Source of the DNA: Candidatus [Bacteroides] periocalifornicus | GTDB lineage: Bacteria > Bacteroidota > Bacteroidia > Bacteroidales > CAJPTX01 | DNA length: 11,552 nucleotides | Assembly: GCA_001421095.1 (NCBI GenBank) | Contig: LIIK01000062.1 | Coordinates: 1-11,552 of the forward strand | Direction of reading: 5' to 3' | Part shown: positions 5,276 to 11,552 of the stretch, piece by piece | Numbering within the stretch: the first letter of the stretch is position 1 | Layout: every line of letters begins with the position of its first letter | Program-made: the position numbers and the translations under genes | Notes under the pieces: generated by a model | What the model saw: only the letters and a program-made list of their open reading frames with translations | Databases searched by the model: none | Told to the model about the DNA's origin: nothing

Positions 5276-7681
5276 ATGGTTATGTATAGATTCTACACAC
5301 AAATCAGAGGGCTCATGAGGGTGGCAATGCTGGCCCTGCTCAGCATCGGGTTGGCATGGCAAGCCTCGGCGCAGAGCATCACCGTGCAGGTAACGGATGC
5401 CCACGGCACCACGCAGAAGCAGGGAAACTCGTTGAGCGAGGCGATGGCCGATGTGGTCTACCTGGAGGTGAAGGGCCTAGAGGTAACAGCCGGGAGCGTA
5501 ACCGCGGCGGACTGGGACTGGCTGAAGGGTATCAAAAATCAGCTAAAGGAGAACCTGCAACGCCTCGTGGTGGCCGAGGGTGTACCCACAGCCGCCATGC
5601 CAAACGAGTGCCTAAGGGAATGCAAGGGGCTGGAGGAGGTGAAACTACTGGGCATCACCGAGATTGGGGAGCGCGCATTCTACGAGTGCTCAGTGCTAAA
5701 GGATGTGGTAATTCCCACAGTGGAAGAGGTGAAAGAGTACGCTTTTTACAACTGCGAGAGCCTAAAGCATTTAGATATCCTAAAGGTGAAGACGCTAGGA
5801 AGGTACTGCCTCGAATATTGCAAAAAACTCTGCTCTCTGAAATGCCCTCGGCTTGAGACTATCGGCACAGAATCCCTCTTTGGTGCAAAACAGCTACACA
5901 ACCTCTACCTCGGGGCAACCCCTCCTGAGATAAAAGATTACTACCCATTCAGCGGCTGCCCATCGCCCCGCTACCTCATCCTCGCAGATCCTGACGGCAA
6001 GCCGCTAGAGGGGGCGGCCCTCACTGCGGCCAAGAACGCCTACGGGGCGCAGAGCCAAGGCAGGAAGTGGCACGGATGGACCTACCTCGGGCTGCGCAGC
6101 ATCCATTCCACCTACACGAGCGGCAAGGAGCATGTGACCAACCTCCTGCCAGAGTTTGCTGGCAAAGAAGCTACCATAACCCTCACCGTAGACAAGGGCT
6201 ACCGTCTGAAATCGCTCGAGGTACACAAGGCCGGCGACCCCTCTACCAAAGTCCCCGTGACCTCCTCAGGCAAAGACAACCAGTTCACCATGCCCGACTT
6301 CGATGTGGAGGCCACCGTAGAGGTGGTGCCGATAACCTACACGGTGGCGTTTAAAAACTCCTACTATAGCCACCCAAAAGGGACTATGAATCCTCAGACT
6401 TTTTTCTACGATGAGGAGAAAGCTTTGGATAAATGCGCCTTCACCTGGAGTGGGCACACTTTCAAAGGGTGGCGTAAATCCTTTGGATCAGTAGAATTCT
6501 CAGATGGGCAGGTGGTGAAGAACCTTACAGATGAAGAGGGGAAACAGGTAGAGCTGTACGCAGAGTGGGAAGCTGCCCCCCAGCGAGCTGTCAACATTGA
6601 GACCAAATACCTTGACAACAATTACTATGTGCGTGCTAAGGTGGTAATAACCAAAGCCGACGGCGAGGAATACAACGGTTACAATCCGCTCTACCAGGGG
6701 GAAGTGGTGACGGTTACTGTGAAAATGGATCCAACCTATAGTGATGGTTGGAAAGTCGTAAAGATTACCCTCAACGGGCAGGAGATCAACGATGGGCACA
6801 CCTTTACCGTAGGGTCTGAGGATGTACACATAGTAGTAACCCTCGCCCTACGTAAAGAACTGTACCTAGCCGGCGCTCCCTACGATGGCGGCCAGCTGGT
6901 GGTGAAGGATGCCGAGGGCAAAACCCTCACCCTCCCCGTGGAGCTGCCTGAGGGCACTGAGGTCACCGTACTCGCCTACCCCAAAGAGGGATACTGGCTA
7001 CGCAACATCACCTTCAACGGCAATGCGCAAAAAGTAAGCTACGGCACCACCAAGTTCAAAATCGTCAAGGGGACCAATCAGCTCTCGGCTACCTTTGATC
7101 ATGAGCTCAAACGTGGGCACGTCCTCCTACCTGGCCAGGGCTACCCAGCCTTTGTAGAATCGGTGGTGGGTGGTAGCATCCGTGTTACCATAGGAGGAAC
7201 CGAGGTGAAACCTGTGGGGGCAAGCTGGCTTGACTTCAGCAACTGGAATGCTGGCGAGGAGGTCTCTATCGTATTCCTGCCGCAGGATGGTTACAGGCCA
7301 GCCAAGCTCATTGTGATGGGCGAAACCGTATCAATCTCAGACAATAAAGCCACTTGGACTCTTCGCGAGGGTAAGAATGAGATCTGGTACGCCTTCACCT
7401 CTGGCAAGGGTGAAGAACCCAATGTAGATCGGGTAGAGAGCCTACTCCTCGCCAGTACCAGTGTGGTGGAGAATCCCTTCACTGATCGCCTCCTGGTGGA
7501 AGGTGCGCAACGGGTGCAAAGCTACCACCTGCTGAACGCCGCTGGGCAGTCGGTATATCGCGATACGCATTCGGGCAGCGAAAGGCTCGAGATCGCAACC
7601 AGCGGGCTACCCGCAGGACTCTACCTCCTCTGGCTGCAGGCCGACGACGGGGCGAAAGTTCTAAGGGTGATAAAGCAATAG
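5276..7681 (+). CDS. Secreted BspA-like leucine-rich repeat protein with InlB-like modules and T9SS sorting domain
   Basis: The 801-residue protein begins with a signal peptide; the hydrophobic core MLALLSIGLAW ends in ASA, with likely cleavage after residue 32. Residues about 53-235 are BspA-type (LRR_5) leucine-rich repeats with typical AFYNCESLKHLDI units, unusually rich in cysteine. Residues about 285-350 form a beta module. Residues about 352-432 match an InlB B-repeat (GHTFKGW, then VELYAEW). Three more beta modules follow (about 437-527, 530-615 and 617-708). Residues 721-801 are a type A T9SS C-terminal domain (VVENPFTDRLLV, GLPAGLYLLWL, KVLRVIKQ at the very end). The protein is thus exported by Sec, passed through T9SS and probably attached to the cell surface, where such repeats often serve adhesion. 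The ligand is unknown. Alternative starts are ATG 5282 and ATG 5315, and all leave a usable signal peptide. It is likely transcribed alone. Confidence 0.9.
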   Translation: MVMYRFYTQIRGLMRVAMLALLSIGLAWQASAQSITVQVTDAHGTTQKQGNSLSEAMADVVYLEVKGLEVTAGSVTAADWDWLKGIKNQLKENLQRLVVAEGVPTAAMPNECLRECKGLEEVKLLGITEIGERAFYECSVLKDVVIPTVEEVKEYAFYNCESLKHLDILKVKTLGRYCLEYCKKLCSLKCPRLETIGTESLFGAKQLHNLYLGATPPEIKDYYPFSGCPSPRYLILADPDGKPLEGAALTAAKNAYGAQSQGRKWHGWTYLGLRSIHSTYTSGKEHVTNLLPEFAGKEATITLTVDKGYRLKSLEVHKAGDPSTKVPVTSSGKDNQFTMPDFDVEATVEVVPITYTVAFKNSYYSHPKGTMNPQTFFYDEEKALDKCAFTWSGHTFKGWRKSFGSVEFSDGQVVKNLTDEEGKQVELYAEWEAAPQRAVNIETKYLDNNYYVRAKVVITKADGEEYNGYNPLYQGEVVTVTVKMDPTYSDGWKVVKITLNGQEINDGHTFTVGSEDVHIVVTLALRKELYLAGAPYDGGQLVVKDAEGKTLTLPVELPEGTEVTVLAYPKEGYWLRNITFNGNAQKVSYGTTKFKIVKGTNQLSATFDHELKRGHVLLPGQGYPAFVESVVGGSIRVTIGGTEVKPVGASWLDFSNWNAGEEVSIVFLPQDGYRPAKLIVMGETVSISDNKATWTLREGKNEIWYAFTSGKGEEPNVDRVESLLLASTSVVENPFTDRLLVEGAQRVQSYHLLNAAGQSVYRDTHSGSERLEIATSGLPAGLYLLWLQADDGAKVLRVIKQ

Positions 7682-7688
7682 ACAGCAG

Positions 7689-7723
7689 GCGGGCGGTGGG
7701 CAACCATCGCCCGCTTCGCTTTG
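7689..7723 (+). terminator. Hairpin terminator after the surface-protein gene
   Basis: GCGGGCGGTGG (7689-7699) pairs with CCATCGCCCGC (7704-7714) around the loop GCAA, giving 11 pairs including one G-T. The following TTCGCTTTG is only a partial T tract. It begins 8 nt after the stop codon. Beyond it, 7724-7829 holds no gene. Confidence 0.75.
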
Positions 7724-7829
7724 CCCCCTAGCGCAATGCAGTTGTACCGCGACTGAAGCCCACAGCACTATACAATTACTCCCATTTCCTCAGCAAGGCG
7801 AACTTTTACGGCTTTCCCCGCAGCTATTA

Positions 7830-7860
7830 TTGCTGTTCGCCCGAAAAAGCACTACCTTTG
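7830..7860 (+). promoter_or_regulatory. Bacteroidota-type promoter of hutU
   Basis: TTG at 7830-7832 and TACCTTTG at 7853-7860 are separated by exactly 20 nt, matching the Bacteroidota -33/-7 consensus. Transcription would begin around 7866, leaving a leader of about 18 nt before ATG 7884. The same short-leader layout is seen at sufC. Confidence 0.85.
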
Positions 7861-7883
7861 CCCCGAATAAAAAGGCAACAGCC

Positions 7884-9893
7884 ATGAATCCATTCCAGCA
7901 AGAGCTACTGCAAGGCATACCAGACGTGCTACCAGCACCCCAACCCCGCGATCCCAACGTAAGCCACGCCCCACGGCGCAAGGATATACTCACTCCAGAG
8001 GAAAAACGGCTGGCACTCCGCAATGCTCTCCGCTACTTCCCCACCAAGCACCACGCAGAGCTTGCTCCAGAGTTCGCCAAAGAGCTAGAGGAGTTCGGGC
8101 GCATCTACATGTATCGGCTTCGCCCCACCTACCCTATGTTCGCCCGTCCTATTGAGGAGTACCCTGCGCAATGCAGGCAGGCGGCGGCCATCATGCTTAT
8201 GATCCAGAATAACCTCGATCCTGCTGTGGCACAGCACCCGCATGAACTCATAACCTACGGTGGCAACGGTGCGGTATTCCAGAATTGGGCACAGTATCGC
8301 TTGGTAATGAAGTACCTAGCCACTATGACTTGTGAGCAGACCCTGGTGATGTATAGCGGCCACCCACTCGGGCTCTTCCCCTCGCACAAGGAGGCTCCCC
8401 GGGTGGTAGTTACCAATGGGGTGATGATACCAAACCACTCCAAGCCCGATGATTGGGAGCGCTACAACGCCCTCGGGGTGACGCAATACGGGCAGATGAC
8501 CGCAGGTTCGTACATGTACATCGGGCCACAGGGCATAGTGCATGGTACTACCATCACGGTTCTAGGTGCTGGTCGCATGCGTATGAAACCTGGGCAGACC
8601 GATTTGAGAGGGATGCTCTTCGTATCCAGCGGACTGGGGGGGATGAGCGGTGCGCAGCCCAAAGCAGGGCGTATAGCCGGAGTAGTGAGCGTAGTGGCAG
8701 AAATCAACCCGCTAGCCGCCAAAAAGCGCCACGAGCAGGGTTGGGTAGACGAACTGCATGAGAATCTCGACCTCCTCATCCCCAGAATCCGCAAGGCTAC
8801 TGAGGCTAAAGAGATCGTCTCGCTAGCCTACGTGGGCAATGTGGTGGACCTCTGGGAACGGCTGGTGAAGGAAGGCATACAAGTGGATTTGGGTAGCGAC
8901 CAAACCTCGCTGCATAACCCCTTTGCTGGGGGCTATTACCCGGTAGACCTCAGCTTTGAGGAGGCCAACCGCATGATGGCTGAGAAGCCCGAGGAGTTCA
9001 AGGAAAAGGTTTACGCCTCACTTCGCCGCCAAATGAAGGCTATCAATACATTGGCCAGCAAGGGAATGTATTTCTTCGACTACGGCAACGCCTTCCTGCT
9101 AGAGAGCAGCCGCGCAGGGGCTGATGTCATGAATGACAAGGGTACTGGATTCAGATACCCCTCGTACGTTCAAGACATCATGGGGCCGCAGTTCTTTGAC
9201 TATGGGTTTGGCCCATTCCGCTGGGTATGCACCTCTGGCAAGCCTGAAGACCTTGCGAAAACTGACCAAATAGCCCTAGAAGTCCAAGAGGAAATGCTGA
9301 AAACTGCCCCAGAAGAGATTCAAGGGCAGCTTAAGGATAACATCCATTGGATACGGGAGGCCGGTGCCAACAAGCTAGTAGTCGGCTCTCAGGCTCGTAT
9401 TCTCTACACCGATGCCGAGGGAAGGGCGAAGATTGCCGCAAGGTTCAACGAGGCCGTGCGCAACGGTAAGCTGGCAGCTCCAGTAGTGCTAGGGCGAGAC
9501 CACCACGATGTCTCTGGAACAGACTCCCCCTACCGAGAAACGAGCAATATCTACGACGGCTCGCAGTTCTGCGCCGATATGGCAGTGCAAAACGTGATTG
9601 GCGATGGATTCCGTGGCGCCACCTGGGTATCACTCCACAACGGCGGCGGCGTTGGCTGGGGCGAGGTGGTAAACGGTGGCTTTGGCATGGTGCTGGACGG
9701 TAGCCCAGAAGCGGATGTTCGCCTAAAACGCATGTTGTTCTGGGACGTGAACAATGGGATTGCCCGTCGTGCCTGGGCGCGTAATATAGGAGCTGAACAC
9801 GCTATAGCCCGCGAAATGAAACGCACCCCTGAGCTTACCGTCACGATGCCAAATCACGTAGAAGACGGGTTGTTAGAGAAACTTCTTGGGTAA
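7884..9893 (+). CDS. hutU: Urocanate hydratase (urocanase)
   Basis: This NAD-dependent cytoplasmic enzyme converts urocanate to 4-imidazolone-5-propanoate, the second step of histidine breakdown. The protein is 669 residues, matching the longer urocanase form common in Bacteroidota rather than the 550-560 residues of Pseudomonas. Diagnostic blocks are YSGHPLGLFPSHKEAPR, GQMTAGSYMYIGPQGIVHGT, the NAD-binding SSGLGGMSGAQPKAG (249-263), FRWVCTSGKPEDL with Cys449 (equivalent by motif to Pseudomonas Cys410), GRDHHDVSGTDSPYRET and the C-terminal HNGGGVGWGEVVNGGFG. An upstream in-frame codon at 7830 would add 18 residues but overlaps the promoter, so ATG 7884 is chosen. The gene has its own promoter and terminator and no other hut gene (hutH, hutI, ftcD) lies within the window. 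Confidence 0.96.
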   Translation: MNPFQQELLQGIPDVLPAPQPRDPNVSHAPRRKDILTPEEKRLALRNALRYFPTKHHAELAPEFAKELEEFGRIYMYRLRPTYPMFARPIEEYPAQCRQAAAIMLMIQNNLDPAVAQHPHELITYGGNGAVFQNWAQYRLVMKYLATMTCEQTLVMYSGHPLGLFPSHKEAPRVVVTNGVMIPNHSKPDDWERYNALGVTQYGQMTAGSYMYIGPQGIVHGTTITVLGAGRMRMKPGQTDLRGMLFVSSGLGGMSGAQPKAGRIAGVVSVVAEINPLAAKKRHEQGWVDELHENLDLLIPRIRKATEAKEIVSLAYVGNVVDLWERLVKEGIQVDLGSDQTSLHNPFAGGYYPVDLSFEEANRMMAEKPEEFKEKVYASLRRQMKAINTLASKGMYFFDYGNAFLLESSRAGADVMNDKGTGFRYPSYVQDIMGPQFFDYGFGPFRWVCTSGKPEDLAKTDQIALEVQEEMLKTAPEEIQGQLKDNIHWIREAGANKLVVGSQARILYTDAEGRAKIAARFNEAVRNGKLAAPVVLGRDHHDVSGTDSPYRETSNIYDGSQFCADMAVQNVIGDGFRGATWVSLHNGGGVGWGEVVNGGFGMVLDGSPEADVRLKRMLFWDVNNGIARRAWARNIGAEHAIAREMKRTPELTVTMPNHVEDGLLEKLLG

Positions 9894-9910
9894 ACCCCAC
9901 ATTCTGAAGA

Positions 9911-9954
9911 ATGAAAAAGCCTGCATGCCATAAGTGGTATACAGGCTTTTTCAT
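9911..9954. terminator. Strong, probably bidirectional terminator after hutU
   Basis: ATGAAAAAGCCTG (9911-9923) pairs perfectly with CAGGCTTTTTCAT (9942-9954). After one mismatch, six more pairs (9925-9930 with 9935-9940, one of them G-U) close on the loop TAAG. The stem holds a T run on its 3' side in both directions. It overlaps the in-frame GTG at 9934, which argues against that codon as the start of the next gene. Confidence 0.9.
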
Positions 9955-9975
9955 AATCACCCTATCCAAATCAGC

Positions 9976-11010
9976 ATGCCAACCCAACGCACCTACAGCC
10001 AGGAGGATCTACCTTGGGAGCCTATCCGTAAACCTCCCCGATTCTCGCCATATCTTCGTGCTAAAGTCTACCTTTTCTACTGCGCCATTATGGCCATTGC
10101 CGTGGGTCTCCTATGGTTAGCAAGGCGATGTGGAGACAGCGTAGATCTCTCCACCCTCCAGGTTGAAAATGATACCACACAGCTATTCGCCAACCCGTGC
10201 CCTAACCTAGATACCCCTACCATTACCTATCGTTGGTTGAATATCAACCACCTAACCTATAGGCAATTGGTAGCACTAGGGCTTCAGCCGGCTCTAGCAG
10301 CCAGAGCCACCATCGGGAGAGCAGACACTTTCGGGTCATTACGGGAATTCTGGCGAACTGCTTGGTACGACAGCACCTTTACTGCCAGGTATAGAGGGCG
10401 TCTCTACGTGCCAAAACCCAAAACGGTTCGCGCTCTGACAGATGTTTCTTACAGGCAAGAATACCACCACCAGAAGAGGGCAACCAGCCCAAAACCTCAA
10501 GCTCTCTTCTCCTTCAACCCCAATACCATCAGCAAGGATTCCCTGGTGCTACTCGGGTTCTCACCCAAACAAGCCCAGTCCATCCTGAACTATCGGAGCA
10601 AGGGTGGCTCTTTCCGCAAAGTGGAGGATTTCAAAAAGCTCTACGTGGTAGACAGCGCTTGCTACAAGAGACTAGTCCCCTACATTCAACTAGATAAGAC
10701 GAGAAACGTTACGCGAAAACGTGTAGAACCTGAGGATAACCCTCAGCAGCCCAACGCCAGCCTAAACCACTCTGAACCTGCCAATAGCAAACCCAAGTCT
10801 CAGAATCGCTGGCATCCATTCCCCTTCAACCCGAATACTATCCCTAAAGATTCTCTAGTGCTGCTTGGATTCTCACCCAAACAAGCCCAGACCATCCTGA
10901 ACTATCGGAGCAAGGGTGGCACATTCCGCAAAGTGGAGGATTTCAAAAAACTTTACGTAGTGGATAGTCTCTGCTACGAAAGTCTTAAGGCGTTTATCCG
11001 TCTAGAGTAA
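9976..11010 (+). CDS. Membrane-anchored helix-hairpin-helix repeat protein
   Basis: The protein is 344 residues from ATG 9976; a GTG at 9934 lies inside the terminator and is rejected. After a basic, proline-rich N-terminus, residues 31-49 (VYLFYCAIMAIAVGLLWLA) form one membrane segment, followed by RR. Three HhH units follow: about 88-145 (NINHLTYRQLVALGLQPALAARA, diverged), about 179-239 and about 283-344. The last two are near-identical copies with a period of exactly 104 residues, each with the form FNPNT..KDSLVLLGFSPKQAQ.ILNYRSKGG.FRKVEDFKKLYVVDS. A polar linker rich in N, P, K and S separates them. The fold resembles the HhH domain of ComEA-type DNA receptors, and such multi-HhH membrane proteins are common in Bacteroidota. 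DNA binding at the membrane is a plausible inference, not shown. No promoter is evident between it and hutU. Confidence 0.85.
   Translation: MPTQRTYSQEDLPWEPIRKPPRFSPYLRAKVYLFYCAIMAIAVGLLWLARRCGDSVDLSTLQVENDTTQLFANPCPNLDTPTITYRWLNINHLTYRQLVALGLQPALAARATIGRADTFGSLREFWRTAWYDSTFTARYRGRLYVPKPKTVRALTDVSYRQEYHHQKRATSPKPQALFSFNPNTISKDSLVLLGFSPKQAQSILNYRSKGGSFRKVEDFKKLYVVDSACYKRLVPYIQLDKTRNVTRKRVEPEDNPQQPNASLNHSEPANSKPKSQNRWHPFPFNPNTIPKDSLVLLGFSPKQAQTILNYRSKGGTFRKVEDFKKLYVVDSLCYESLKAFIRLE
10513..10675 (+). repeat. Intragenic direct repeat, copy 1 (second HhH unit)
   Basis: It aligns without gaps to 10825-10987 at an offset of 312 bases. Within it, 10558-10637 differs from its partner at only three bases. 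The stretches on each side differ at about half of the codons, mostly synonymously. Confidence 0.9.
10825..10987 (+). repeat. Intragenic direct repeat, copy 2 (third HhH unit)
   Basis: This is the partner of 10513-10675. The near-identical core is 10870-10949. The copy ends close to the stop codon, so the duplicated unit forms the C-terminus of the protein. Confidence 0.9.
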
Positions 11011-11368
11011 ATGGCAGGCTGCCAATGAACCTCTACCTCCCTACTACCAGCAACTTCACCCATTGCGTCTTAGGGCTTTCCTCTTCCAATAGAGAAAGAG
11101 AAATCTAGGCATCTCACGATACCAATCAACCGGCATACCAGATCATTTTCCCCAATCCCCCACCTCCCAACCAAAACGACAACAGCCCCCAGTGTCAAAT
11201 AACGCAGAAACTGCTCCCAAATGGCACTGTATTTTGCGCTCATTGCCCTTAACACCTTCACCAGAAGACAACACCACAGTGTCTAGCTAGAGCTGGAGTA
11301 CTGTCAAAATGAGAGTCCTCCCCTTGTTGGCCCCAGATGTGCAGCAGTCAATTCACCTAACGCCATTT
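11011..11368. other. Intergenic region between the HhH gene and the rRNA terminator
   Basis: I see no recognisable gene, tRNA or repeat here. A 63-codon minus-strand frame (11070-11261, GTG start) has a hydrophobic middle but no recognised family and no clear ribosome site or promoter, so it is not annotated as a gene. No terminator with a clear T tract follows the HhH stop. Confidence 0.5.
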
Positions 11369-11389
11369 CCCCGCGCATATTGCGCGGGG
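11369..11389. other. Perfect hairpin next to the rRNA terminator
   Basis: CCCCGCGCA (11369-11377) and TGCGCGGGG (11381-11389) form nine pairs around a 3-base TAT loop. In the 5S transcription direction it lies two bases beyond the T tract of the main terminator and has no T tract of its own. It may act as a backup terminator or block 3' exonucleases. Confidence 0.6.
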
Positions 11390-11391
11390 GT

Positions 11392-11426
11392 AAAAAAAAA
11401 GCCCCGCGGGCCAGGGGCCCCGGGGC
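11392..11426 (-). terminator. Rho-independent terminator of the rRNA operon
   Basis: On the minus strand GCCCCG pairs with CGGGGC, and GGGCC with GGCCC inside it, with a 3-base loop and one bulge. Nine T residues follow (the A run at 11392-11400). It begins 7 nt after the 3' end of the 5S gene. Confidence 0.9.
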
Positions 11427-11432
11427 GCAGGG

Positions 11433-11541
11433 TGGCGGCGACCTACTCTCCCGCCCATCGCGGGCAGTACCATCGGCGCGGGCGGGCTTAACTGCTCTGT
11501 TCGGGATGGGAAGAGGTGGGGCCCCGCCGCGGTGGCCGCCA
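11433..11541 (-). rRNA. rrf: 5S ribosomal RNA
   Basis: Read on the minus strand, the sequence contains the conserved 5S blocks CCATCCCGAACAGAGCAGTT, then AAGCCC, CGCCGATGGTACTGC and GGGAGAGTAGGTCGCCGCCA. The ends TGGCGGC (5') and GCCGCCA (3') pair to form helix I, which sets the limits at about 109 nt; the 5' end could be one to three bases longer. As the last gene of a typical rRNA operon it implies that 23S and 16S genes lie to the right of the window, transcribed leftward toward the HhH gene. Confidence 0.95.
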
Positions 11542-11552
11542 TGCCAAGGACT

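Noticed and set aside
5220..5322. Short upstream frame beginning at ATG 5220 and overlapping the surface-protein start
   Set aside because: It could be a leader peptide, but nothing beyond an ATG and a chance open frame supports it.
4818..11086. Shared 16-mer AGGGCTTTCCTCTTCC near 4822 and near 11071
   Set aside because: The match does not extend into the flanks, so it may be chance or a very decayed repeat; too little to annotate.
11070..11261. Minus-strand 63-codon frame with a hydrophobic middle
   Set aside because: It begins with GTG, has no clear promoter or ribosome site, and matches no family I know. It may be a chance frame, so it is mentioned only in the intergenic entry.

Overview
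The window looks like chromosomal DNA from a Bacteroidota bacterium. The evidence is two Bacteroidota-type promoters (TTG, about 20-24 nt, then TACCTTTG), a surface protein ending in a type IX secretion (T9SS) sorting domain, a long-form urocanate hydratase and a Bacteroidota-like 5S rRNA. The fairly high GC, T9SS and BspA-like leucine-rich repeats together suggest Porphyromonas or a close relative; this is inference only.

Layout. Bases 1-415 hold the 3' end of a very GC-rich gene that resembles the C-terminus of DUF6266-type proteins. Bases 416-1220 carry no convincing gene. They are filled with an interspersed repeat family built on the 20-nt palindrome CGACGCGGCGCGCCGCGTCG plus longer direct repeats. 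Bases 1252-4651 are a sufC-sufD-sufS operon for iron-sulfur cluster assembly: ABC ATPase, scaffold partner and cysteine desulfurase. It starts from a clear promoter and ends at a strong terminator, and sufB is not next to it. Bases 4652-5275 are intergenic, with further copies of the repeat family and a weak promoter. Bases 5276-7681 encode a secreted protein with a signal peptide, BspA-like leucine-rich repeats, InlB-like beta modules and a T9SS C-terminal domain. Bases 7884-9893 encode urocanate hydratase (histidine degradation) with its own promoter and terminator. Bases 9976-11010 encode a single-pass membrane protein with three helix-hairpin-helix (HhH) units, two of them a recent internal duplication. 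The right edge holds a 5S rRNA gene on the minus strand with its terminator, presumably the end of an rRNA operon lying beyond the window.

The genes form four independent transcription units: suf, the surface protein, hutU and the rRNA end. The HhH gene lies just after the hutU terminator and has no obvious promoter. I see no CRISPR array, toxin-antitoxin pair, phage gene, transposase or defence system. The most notable signals are the palindromic repeat family flanking the suf operon, the sufB-less suf layout, and a gene-conversion-like pattern inside the HhH gene.
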